The notes beneath the pieces were generated by a model. It was not told the origin of the DNA. It did no database searches and worked only from the letters and a program-made list of their open reading frames with translations. Below, piece after piece: positions 32,214 to 38,848 of a stretch of 45,901 bases of DNA (positions are counted from its first letter, which is position 1; every line of letters begins with the position of its first letter). The stretch is taken from positions 1-45,901 of the forward strand of contig JAAXZI010000019.1 in assembly GCA_012719955.1 (NCBI GenBank). Direction: 5' to 3'. The position numbers and the translations under genes are program-made. Source of the DNA: Phycisphaerae bacterium. GTDB taxonomy: Bacteria > Planctomycetota > Phycisphaerae > UBA1845 > PWPN01.

Positions 32214-33356
32214 TCAGTAGCGCAGGGATTTCCGCATCAGGCGGGGCGAGATTATAAGGCGTTCCAGAACCGCGGCGATGTGTTCGCCGGCCCGTCCGTC
32301 GCCATACACCGACCGCCCGGGACGCGGCCGGGGCCGGGCCAGTGCTGCCGCAATCGCCCGCCGAATCTCCGCCGAAGATTCGCCGCAGTCGATCACGTTG
32401 GGCCCGCAGCGTAATCGACCTTCCTGCCGCGGACCGATGTTCACCGCATTCAATCCCAGGCTGGCCGACTCAATGATACCCGCCGAGGAATTACCCACCA
32501 TCACCGCGGCCAGAGAAGCCAGCCGCAGGTATTCTCCTCTCGGCAGCGAGCGGAATACCCGCCAGCCGGGGCGATTTTTCCAGCGCTGAATCACCTGGAT
32601 GATGCCGTCGTGGCCGGGGTCGCTGTTCGGGTAGATGATGGCCGCCCGCAGGCCGTGGGCCTCCACGCCGGCCAGGATGGCCCGCATGGTAGCTGATTCT
32701 CGCCGCCCGCTTCGGCCGAGGGGGTGCTGAATCACGAGGGCATAGGGTCGCTCCAGGGGGGCGGACGTCTCGGCCGCCTTCTCCCGGAACTTTTCCCGGA
32801 ACTGTCGGATGTCGTCCAGGCCGGGCGCCCCCACCTTGTGGATGCGCTCGGGCGGCTCGCCCATCCGCCGGAGCCGCTCGGCCGCATCCCGCGAGGCCAC
32901 CAGGTGCACATGGGCCAGCCGGGTGATGGCGTTTCGCAACATGTCATCGATGTCGCCGGTACCCCGGTCGCCGCCGTGAATATGCGCCAGCACCCGCCTT
33001 CCGGTGACGGCCGCACAGGCCCCGGCGAAAGCCTCGATGCGGTCGCCAAGGACCACCACGATCTCGGATCGCAGCCGGTCCAGGGCCTGGGCGATGCCGG
33101 CCACACCCCTGGCCAAGGCCGTCGCCTCGGACCGGGCATCATCCCGCCCGGACTGCATGGGCACGGCCGCATCCACCCGCCAGCCGGCCTTCCGGATATG
33201 GTCGATCGTCCGCCCGAACTTGGGCAGCAGGTGCATGCCGGTCACAATCAGTTGAGCCCGGAGCCGGGGACGGGCTGTGACGGCGCGCAAGACAGGCTCC
33301 AGCAGGCCGAACTCGGCCCGGGTGCCGGTGACAATGGCGATGCGACGACGGCTCAT
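32214..33356 (-). CDS. neuC: UDP-N-acetylglucosamine 2-epimerase, hydrolysing (NeuC-like)
   Basis: A 380-residue GT-B-fold enzyme. RRIAIVTGTRAEFGLLEPVL at the start, VVVLGDRIEAFAGA, HIHGGDRGTGDIDDMLRNAI, VGAPGLDDI, and VGNSSAGIIESASLGLNAVNIGPRQEGR are the signature blocks of the WecB/NeuC family, with the GDIDD version typical of hydrolysing NeuC/LegG enzymes that release N-acetylmannosamine or a 2,4-diacetamido sugar for nonulosonic acid synthesis. The synthase (34674-35837) and cytidylyltransferase (35818-36612) lie upstream in the same direction, separated by the DUF4058 gene. Which acid is made (sialic or legionaminic type) cannot be read from this. Confidence 0.9.
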   Translation of the reverse strand: MSRRRIAIVTGTRAEFGLLEPVLRAVTARPRLRAQLIVTGMHLLPKFGRTIDHIRKAGWRVDAAVPMQSGRDDARSEATALARGVAGIAQALDRLRSEIVVVLGDRIEAFAGACAAVTGRRVLAHIHGGDRGTGDIDDMLRNAITRLAHVHLVASRDAAERLRRMGEPPERIHKVGAPGLDDIRQFREKFREKAAETSAPLERPYALVIQHPLGRSGRRESATMRAILAGVEAHGLRAAIIYPNSDPGHDGIIQVIQRWKNRPGWRVFRSLPRGEYLRLASLAAVMVGNSSAGIIESASLGLNAVNIGPRQEGRLRCGPNVIDCGESSAEIRRAIAAALARPRPRPGRSVYGDGRAGEHIAAVLERLIISPRLMRKSLRY

Positions 33357-33484
33357 CAGAAAGAATTATCGGCAGGACGGGGCGATCGGCACGACAGCGC
33401 GAGGTCGTGGCGGCTGGGTGGATAACCAACCAAAGGCTCGGTGATCGGCGGCTGGATAACCGACCATTTCTCGGACAGGGCAGC
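33357..33484. other. Intergenic, upstream of neuC
   Basis: Short GC-rich spacer containing GGATAACCAACC / GGATAACCGACC direct echoes (33419-33464). No promoter for neuC could be fixed. Confidence 0.35.
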
Positions 33485-33550
33485 CGGTACGGAGCCTGGC
33501 GGTTACGGCGAGAACGCCCGTACAGAGCTTGGCCGCTACGGAACACGGGA
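33485..33550 (+). repeat. 34-base-type dispersed repeat, two units, left of DUF4058
   Basis: Units start at 33485 (CGGTACGGAGCCTGGCGGTT) and 33518 (CCGTACAGAGCTTGGCCGCT), a period of 33 bases. Same family and same orientation as the array at 34588-34677 on the other side of the DUF4058 gene. Confidence 0.7.
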
Positions 33551-33618
33551 GTTTCCAACTGGAAACGGCACTGGGATTACAGAAGAGGAGGCGGGTTCGG
33601 GACCTGCTGCCGATCTGC

Positions 33619-33624
33619 TATAAT
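33619..33624 (+). promoter_or_regulatory. Possible -10 box of the DUF4058 gene
   Basis: A consensus TATAAT, 29 bases before the ATG at 33653. The -35 position (TTCGGG at 33596-33601) is poor, so the promoter is only tentative. Confidence 0.35.
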
Positions 33625-33652
33625 TGACGGTTGGCCATTGAGGACCTGCGTC

Positions 33653-34426
33653 ATGAAGAGCCCGTTTCCCGGAATGGATCCTTACTTGGAGCCCTATTGG
33701 CCGGGGCTGCATACGCACCTCGTATCCCTGGCAACGGCGGAATTGAACCGCACGCTGCCTGGGGATTTGGTTGCGCAGGCGGAAGAACGCTTGTCAATCG
33801 AAAGCAGCGACGAACTGATTCGAACGGTGGCCGCGGACGTTATGGTCTATAAACCAGAGGGCCCGGACATCGCCGAAGGGGGAATTGCCATCTCGGCACC
33901 GTACAAGCTTGTCGTCGATGCAGAGCCGTTAACCGAAAGGTTTATTCGCATTATTTGTGCGGACGACGGGCGGCTCATAACGGTGATCGAGTTCATCAGC
34001 CCAGCCAACAAGATGGGCAATGGACTGGAACAATACCTTCAGAAGCGAGATGAATTGCTCGCCGGCGGCGTCCACGTGGTAGAGATCGATCTGGTCCGCC
34101 GCGGGAACTGGCGTGCCCTGCTGCGCCCACATCTGTGCCCTCTGGAAGCCGTGGCACCCTATCGCGTCACAATCCGGGTGGGCGGCCGGCGAAATGCTTA
34201 CCTCTATCCCATCCCACTCCGGCAGCATCTGCCAAGCATACCAGTACCTCTGCGTCCCGGCGATGCAGAGGTGAAACTAAACCTGCAGTCCCTGCTGGAG
34301 CAGGCCTATGAGATAGGCGGCTATGCTCGCAGGCTCGACTATGCTCATCCTCCCGATCCGCCGCTGGAAGAAGATGATGCAGCATGGGCGGCGGCTCTGA
34401 TCAAGGACAAGATGGCGCAGAGCTAA
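33653..34426 (+). CDS. DUF4058 family protein
   Basis: A 257-residue protein from ATG 33653, with GAGG nine bases upstream. It opens MKSPFPGMDPYLEPYWPG, the diagnostic start of DUF4058, and continues with LITVIEFISPANK, YLQKRDELLAGGVHVVEIDLVR and YPIPLRQHLPSIPVPL. The VIEFISPANK and VEIDLVRRG blocks look like the Glu/Lys core of a PD-(D/E)xK-type nuclease fold, which is my inference. DUF4058 genes are present in many copies in planctomycetes and cyanobacteria; function unknown. It runs against the neu genes on either side and is bracketed by the same dispersed repeat. Confidence 0.88.
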   Translation: MKSPFPGMDPYLEPYWPGLHTHLVSLATAELNRTLPGDLVAQAEERLSIESSDELIRTVAADVMVYKPEGPDIAEGGIAISAPYKLVVDAEPLTERFIRIICADDGRLITVIEFISPANKMGNGLEQYLQKRDELLAGGVHVVEIDLVRRGNWRALLRPHLCPLEAVAPYRVTIRVGGRRNAYLYPIPLRQHLPSIPVPLRPGDAEVKLNLQSLLEQAYEIGGYARRLDYAHPPDPPLEEDDAAWAAALIKDKMAQS

Positions 34427-34587
34427 CCGGGCAGGCTTGAAAGGATACCATTGGTCGCATTGCCGAGGTCACCAAGACCCTGACCTGTACTCGCTGTATC
34501 CGAACGGGGGTAGGCGTTTTGTCCGGGAAACAGTCGGCATCCAGCTCTTGGCCAGGGACCGGGGCCAGCGGCTGTGGTGAGAACGGT

Positions 34588-34677
34588 CGGTACAGAGCCC
34601 GGCCGCTACGTCGGAAACAGGCGGTATGGAGGCCGGCCGCTACGTCGGAAACGGGTGGCACGGAGGCCGGTCGCTAC
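34588..34677 (+). repeat. 34-base tandem repeat, 2.7 units, right of DUF4058
   Basis: Units begin at 34588, 34622 and 34656, each CGGTA-x-GGAG-x-CCGGCCGCTACGTCGG-like, exact period 34. The third unit overlaps the TAG stop codon of neuB (34674-34676). Related units occur at 33485-33550 and 21575-21650. Confidence 0.8.
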
Positions 34678-35837
34678 AGCACCGCTTCCCAGGCCAGGGC
34701 TGTATCGGCGGGAATGTCCAAGCGGGCGTGGCGGCCGATGAGGTGTTCCATCTCCGCCGGAGCGATCCCCCCGCCGGGGCGTTTGATGGTGAGCATGGAG
34801 CGGGTCAGGGCTTCGCCGGCGCGAATGTGACGGGCCGCCACGATGCTCCCCCGGGCCAGTTGCCGGACCTCGCGCTGGCTGTTGGACACTTCGATCCGCC
34901 CATTGCCAACGAAACGCTCGGCCTGGCGGATATGGCGAATGTATTCGGCCAGCATCTCCGGCTCCAGTGAGAAGGCGTGATCGGGTCCGGGGCGGGTTCG
35001 ATCCAGGGTGAAGTGCTTCTCAATGATGCGGGCCCCGGCCGCCACGGCGTAACCGCCCATGGCCACCGATTCGGTGTGGTCGCTGAAGCCGCTCACACAG
35101 TGGAAGGCCCTGGCCAGAGTACCGATGGCCGCCAGGTTGGCTTCGTCCTCGCGGGCCGGGTAGCTGCTCACGCAGTGCAGCAGGGCCAGCGGCGCGGCCA
35201 ACGTCGACTTTTCGGTGGAGCAGGCATCCAGGCCGCATTGTGAGTCGGGCAGAGTGTCCGCCCCCCTGTCTGACGCAGGAAGCCCTTCGCGCATTCTGGT
35301 CAGCCGGAAACACTCGACCGCCGCCGCGATCTCCTCCAGATCCGCCGCCCCCGTGGAGGCAATTACTGGCAATCCGCTCTTCGCGGCCCGCTCCACCAAC
35401 GCCGTGTTGACAATATCCGGCGAGGCCAGCTTGAGGGCCCGCACCTTGATGGAAACCAGGAAGTCCAGGTCGGCAACGGAGAACGGGGTGGCCAGGAACT
35501 CAATGTCCTGCCGGCCGGCGTAGGCGGCCAGTTCCGCAAAGTCCTCCCAGCTCAACTGCAGCCGGGCGAGCATTTCATACTGAGTGCCGGCATGGGCGGC
35601 CCGCTTCTGATACTGTGCGGCCGGCGCGGACCGGGTCACCAACCGGTCGGCCGAGAACACCTGGAACTTCACCGCGTCGGCCCCGGCATCCGCCGCCGCA
35701 TGGATCATCTCGCAGGCCAGCCCCACGTCGCCGTCGTGGTTCACGCCCGCCTCGGCGATCACATATACGGGATAGCCGGCCCCAACGGTGGCCGGGCCGA
35801 TCCGCAATGAGGGGAAATCATACATGGCGTCGTTCAT
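34674..35837 (-). CDS. neuB: N-acetylneuraminate (nonulosonic acid) synthase with SAF domain
   Basis: A 387-residue enzyme. ATG 35837 is chosen because GGAG lies six bases upstream; it overlaps the end of neuA by 20 bases. The NeuB TIM barrel is clear: YVIAEAGVNHDGDVGLACEM, DAVKFQVFSADRLV, EFLATPFSVADLDFL, LKLASPDIVNTALVE, VSGFSDHTESVAMG, IIEKHFTLDRTRPGPDHAFS. The C-terminal SAF domain follows (ARGSIVAARHIRAGEALTRS). It condenses phosphoenolpyruvate with N-acetylmannosamine or a related hexose in the cytoplasm. A low-complexity insert around residues 190-220 is unusual. Its stop codon is provided by a repeat unit. Confidence 0.93.
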   Translation of the reverse strand: MNDAMYDFPSLRIGPATVGAGYPVYVIAEAGVNHDGDVGLACEMIHAAADAGADAVKFQVFSADRLVTRSAPAAQYQKRAAHAGTQYEMLARLQLSWEDFAELAAYAGRQDIEFLATPFSVADLDFLVSIKVRALKLASPDIVNTALVERAAKSGLPVIASTGAADLEEIAAAVECFRLTRMREGLPASDRGADTLPDSQCGLDACSTEKSTLAAPLALLHCVSSYPAREDEANLAAIGTLARAFHCVSGFSDHTESVAMGGYAVAAGARIIEKHFTLDRTRPGPDHAFSLEPEMLAEYIRHIRQAERFVGNGRIEVSNSQREVRQLARGSIVAARHIRAGEALTRSMLTIKRPGGGIAPAEMEHLIGRHARLDIPADTALAWEAVL

Positions 35838-36612
35838 AACCGGCTCCATGCCCAATGGCCGCGGTGAGAGCCCGGCGGCGGGTCGCACCGGTCGGGAAAT
35901 CCACAATCGCGGTCTCGTTCCGCAGGCGAATGACGGCCTCCGCCCGGTAGAAATCGGCCAGCGTATCGATATCGACGCATTCCTCTTCCTGCACGACGGC
36001 CTGACGATTCTGGCCGAGATAGGCCGTCGGGTTGGTGGCTGTCTCCGGCGAAAGCAGCAACGCGCGCCGGACCACCACCACCGCCCCATCGAGGCAATAC
36101 AGCGGCTCGAGGTCCTGGCGGCGGACGATGTTGTTGGGCCGGTACTGGCACATCCGGCCATCATCCAGCCGGTACATCCAGTCAGGGTGATACTTGCCCA
36201 CCGGAGCGACCGTCTGGACCGAATCGCAGCCGGTCTGCAGCAGGCGTTGGACACATTGGTCGATGATGCCGTCCTGGCGAATAGGGACATTACCCCCCAG
36301 AACGACGATCACATCCGCCTGCCGGCCCGTGCGGGCCTCGTAATCTTCGATGGCGTGCCGGGTGGCGTCCTGGGTGGTGGCCGCATCCGAGGCCAATTCG
36401 GCCGGCCGGTCCACCAGAAACAATTTCGCCGCCCGCCCGAGGGCCTTGGCCCGGGGCGAATCGGTGGTCAGGATAATTTCGTCCACAAAGCGGCTGGACT
36501 GGGCATGGCTGATGGTGTAACTCAAGACAGGCCGGCCACATAGGGGCAGAATGCACTTGTCCGGCAGGCCCTTGGAGCCCGCCCGCACCAGGATGACGGC
36601 TACGGTATGCAT
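35818..36612 (-). CDS. neuA: CMP-N-acetylneuraminate (acylneuraminate) cytidylyltransferase
   Basis: A 264-residue nucleotidyltransferase. VAVILVRAGSKGLPDKCILP is the CTP-binding start, close to RxGSKGxPxKN but with Cys in the Asn position; then SYTISHAQSSRFVDEIILTT, RPAELASDAATTQDATRHAI, and VVLGGNVPIRQDGIID, followed by EEECVDIDTLADFYRAEAVI near the end. It activates the acid made by NeuB as the CMP sugar. It overlaps neuB, so the two are translationally coupled. The hicA gene ends 45 bases upstream, so a shared transcript with hicBA is possible. Confidence 0.88.
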   Translation of the reverse strand: MHTVAVILVRAGSKGLPDKCILPLCGRPVLSYTISHAQSSRFVDEIILTTDSPRAKALGRAAKLFLVDRPAELASDAATTQDATRHAIEDYEARTGRQADVIVVLGGNVPIRQDGIIDQCVQRLLQTGCDSVQTVAPVGKYHPDWMYRLDDGRMCQYRPNNIVRRQDLEPLYCLDGAVVVVRRALLLSPETATNPTAYLGQNRQAVVQEEECVDIDTLADFYRAEAVIRLRNETAIVDFPTGATRRRALTAAIGHGAGYERRHV

Positions 36613-36657
36613 GCCAATGCATCGGATGAGTTATGGGGCGGTCTTGAGATAGCACCG

Positions 36658-36882
36658 TCAGAGCAGGCTGCGTAATTCATCTTCGGTCAAGCCGGCCTGC
36701 TTGAGGATCTCCTTGAGCACCTCGCGATGCAGCTCCCGGGGATGGACGGCAACCAGCGTGCGCCGACGGGTGACGGGATGACGGAGGTGAACATGGCTGC
36801 CGGTTTGGCGGAGGATCTCGAACCCCGCCCGCTGCAACGCGGCAATGACTTCGCGGGGCTTAAGACTTGGCAGTCGGCTCAT
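36658..36882 (-). CDS. hicA: HicA-type mRNA interferase toxin
   Basis: A 74-residue protein with the HicA dsRBD-like fold pattern: LKPREVIAALQRAGFEILRQTGSHVHLRHP, where His30 is the catalytic histidine of the GSH motif, then TLVAVHPRELHREVLKEILKQAGLTEDEL. It cuts mRNA when not bound by HicB. It overlaps the hicB stop by four bases (ATGA), with the antitoxin gene first. Length and motifs are intact, so it may be active. Confidence 0.93.
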   Translation of the reverse strand: MSRLPSLKPREVIAALQRAGFEILRQTGSHVHLRHPVTRRRTLVAVHPRELHREVLKEILKQAGLTEDELRSLL

Positions 36883-37127
36883 ATGGCAATCGGGACGGCA
36901 AGCTCGGCGCCTACCGTCGCCGCGCGGGCCTGCTGAGGATCTTCGGGGATGGGCTCGCCATCATGGAGCAGCCCCTCCAGGTAGCAGCGGATAGCGTCCT
37001 GGGCCATCACAACCGCTTCCTCGTAGGTCTCACCCTGGGTAACGCAACCCGGCAGGGCAGGAACATAGACGTTGTATCCGCCCTCCTCGGCTGGTTCAAT
37101 CCTGACAGTGTAAGTATAGATCTTCAT
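36879..37127 (-). CDS. hicB: HicB-type antitoxin
   Basis: An 82-residue protein starting at ATG 37127: YTVRIEPAEEGGYNVYVPALPGCVTQGETYEEAVVMAQDAIRCYL in pieces is the HicB RNase-H-like fold (partial). There is no added helix-turn-helix or ribbon-helix-helix, as in the short HicB form. No ribosome binding site is present; the promoter at 37136-37165 places the transcript start two bases from the ATG, which suggests a leaderless mRNA. It should neutralise the HicA encoded next. Confidence 0.92.
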   Translation of the reverse strand: MKIYTYTVRIEPAEEGGYNVYVPALPGCVTQGETYEEAVVMAQDAIRCYLEGLLHDGEPIPEDPQQARAATVGAELAVPIAI

Positions 37128-37135
37128 CTTGTTTG

Positions 37136-37165
37136 AGTTTAGCCGCCTGCACCCCCAAGGGTCAA
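37136..37165 (-). promoter_or_regulatory. Promoter of hicBA, giving a near-leaderless mRNA
   Basis: On the minus strand TTGACC (37165-37160), 18 bases, TAAACT (37141-37136). The start point would be near 37129, with the hicB ATG at 37127. Confidence 0.5.
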
Positions 37166-37223
37166 CAAGAGACGGGCTGTCGTACGTATAATGCTTGACC
37201 GTGTGTAAATGGAGTACCTGAAG

Positions 37224-38417
37224 ATGTCTGTACGAATCATGCGCATGGCCATCATGACGTCTTTGGCACTTGTCCCCTGGCTCGCTCAGGCCCAAGCCCA
37301 GCAGCGGCCCGTGTTGAAAGCCTCCAAGATCCTCAAACCCCACGCCCTGCGCGGCGATGGCTACCACGTCGAGGAGAACGTGGAGGTCGTGGACAACCGC
37401 TACTCGTTCGTGCTGGTGACGCCCCAAGGCCGAATCGACGCCCAGGGCATCAACATGCTCGAACTGCGCATCAGCGAGGTGGAGGCGATCAAGCGGGCCG
37501 AGCGCATGATCAAGGAATCGCCCGAACTGGCCGGAGTAAAGGACAACATCAAAAAGACCGGCCAGGGCCTCAAGGCCCTCGTCACCAACCCGGTGGACGC
37601 CATCGGCGAAGCCGCCAAGGGCGCCGGCAGGAAGGCCAAGGCCCTGACCAAGAAGGAAACCTACACGAAAGGCGGCAGCGATTCGCGCCGTGAGCTGGCC
37701 GTCATCCTGGGCTGCGACCCGGAGACGCGCAACCCGGTGCTCAAGAAGCAGCTCGATCAGATTTCGCTGCGGCGCTCCGCCGGCAAGGGGCTCATGGCCG
37801 TCGCCACCTTCGGCCTGACCGGCGGGGCCGCGCTGGCCGCCAAGGGGGCCTCCGCCATGCGGACCACCGCTGAAATGCAGGAAGCCCTTCGCACCACGCC
37901 GCTCTACAAGATCAACGAAAACACCCAGGCCGAACTCGTCCGGCTGGGCGTTGACCCCGCCACCAGCAAGAGCTTTGTGGAACATCCGCAGTTCACGACG
38001 CTCCAGCGTCTGCAATTTCTGGCCCAACTCAAGCGATTCACCAGTACGCGCGGGCTGCCGCGCCTGGTGCACCTGGCCTTGCGGACCCGTTCAGAGACCG
38101 AGACCCTCGGGCTGATTCATGCCCTCGAACTGCTGGCGGACCTGGCCCGGCAACATCGGATTGCCGAGATCGTGGATACCGGCCGGCCGGCCGTGCGCCT
38201 GACTGACGGACGGATCGTGGTCGTCAGTGACGCGGATTACCTGCTGAACGGCCCCGAGTTGACCAGCATTTTGAGCGCGATCGCCCGCGAGAAGTTCAAC
38301 CAGTCGGGGCCCGCAGTATTGCTGATCATCGGCCAGGCTTCGCCGGAAGCCAGGGAAGCCCTCACGGCCGCCGAGATCCAAGTCGTCGAAAACGGTCGTG
38401 TGGAGCAGGTGAAGTAA
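37224..38417 (+). CDS. Hypothetical secreted protein
   Basis: A 397-residue protein. ATG 37224 is preferred because GGAG lies nine bases upstream (the GGAG is within an ATG at 37209). It has a signal peptide (MAIMTSLALVPWLAQAQAQ). The mature part starts with a beta-rich region (YHVEENVEVVDNRYSFVLVTPQGRID), then basic amphipathic helices (NIKKTGQGLKALVTNPVDAI, KGAGRKAKALTKKETYTKGG) and a region rich in helices around 260-350. I do not recognise the family. A consensus TATAAT (37187-37192) lies upstream, divergent from the hicBA promoter. Confidence 0.75.
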   Translation: MSVRIMRMAIMTSLALVPWLAQAQAQQRPVLKASKILKPHALRGDGYHVEENVEVVDNRYSFVLVTPQGRIDAQGINMLELRISEVEAIKRAERMIKESPELAGVKDNIKKTGQGLKALVTNPVDAIGEAAKGAGRKAKALTKKETYTKGGSDSRRELAVILGCDPETRNPVLKKQLDQISLRRSAGKGLMAVATFGLTGGAALAAKGASAMRTTAEMQEALRTTPLYKINENTQAELVRLGVDPATSKSFVEHPQFTTLQRLQFLAQLKRFTSTRGLPRLVHLALRTRSETETLGLIHALELLADLARQHRIAEIVDTGRPAVRLTDGRIVVVSDADYLLNGPELTSILSAIAREKFNQSGPAVLLIIGQASPEAREALTAAEIQVVENGRVEQVK

Positions 38418-38431
38418 CAGGAAACCGAAGC

Positions 38432-38536
38432 CTGCCAATAACGCTGGACGAATGGTTGAGGCTTTCAGCCGAAAGCCGAAACCGCGCGTTGGCCAAGCAG
38501 GAGGCCGCCAAAGGGCGCGTGGAGTTGACGTTCTGA
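38432..38536 (+). pseudogene. Short coding-like fragment
   Basis: Directly after the previous gene, in another frame, 34 codons read LPITLDEWLRLSAESRNRAL and end VELTF-stop. The style (amphipathic, natural stop) suggests the tail of a lost gene, but there is no ATG/GTG start, and the length is too small to be sure. Confidence 0.25.
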
Positions 38537-38538
38537 CA

Positions 38539-38772
38539 CTAGCGTAAGGCAGCCAAAGCGGATTCGAGCAACTGGTCAAGTTCTGCGCCCGTGACGTCTC
38601 CTTCTCTGAAAGCCTCATGGATGGGAGCGAAAACCTTGTCGAAACAGACCGGAGCGCTGAGTTTGTCTGCCAGAGCGTCTAGCACGAATGCGGTTACGTC
38701 TTTGCCGGCCGCGGCGGCTCGCTCTCGCAGTCTGTGCTCCATTTCCGGCGTTAGGGGGATCTCAAGTGTCAT
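38539..38772 (-). CDS. Ribbon-helix-helix antitoxin-like protein without visible toxin
   Basis: A 77-residue protein; ATG 38772 starts MTLEIPLTPEMEHRLRERAA, the ribbon and first helix of an RHH DNA-binding antitoxin, followed by GKDVTAFVLDALADKL as second helix, and an acidic C-terminal helix (EGDVTGAELDQLLESALAAL) of the type that binds a toxin. The frame continues upstream to 38871 but the homology-like part begins here; no ribosome binding site is visible. No toxin gene (PIN, RelE, HigB-like) is adjacent, so it may be an orphan. Confidence 0.65.
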   Translation of the reverse strand: MTLEIPLTPEMEHRLRERAAAAGKDVTAFVLDALADKLSAPVCFDKVFAPIHEAFREGDVTGAELDQLLESALAALR

Positions 38773-38848
38773 CACGCACCAGTAACGTAACCAAGCCAGG
38801 ACACGCCCGGCTGAAGGGATCAGAAATTTACATCTCCCAACTATTTTA

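Noticed and set aside
33407-33652. N-terminal extension of the DUF4058 protein
   Set aside because: It would translate the dispersed repeat; the family's diagnostic start MKSPFPGMDPYLE and a ribosome binding site place the start at 33653.
34588-34677. CRISPR-like array of 34-base units
   Set aside because: The units are directly tandem with no unique spacers, only 2.7 copies, and related copies lie elsewhere outside arrays; no cas genes are seen.
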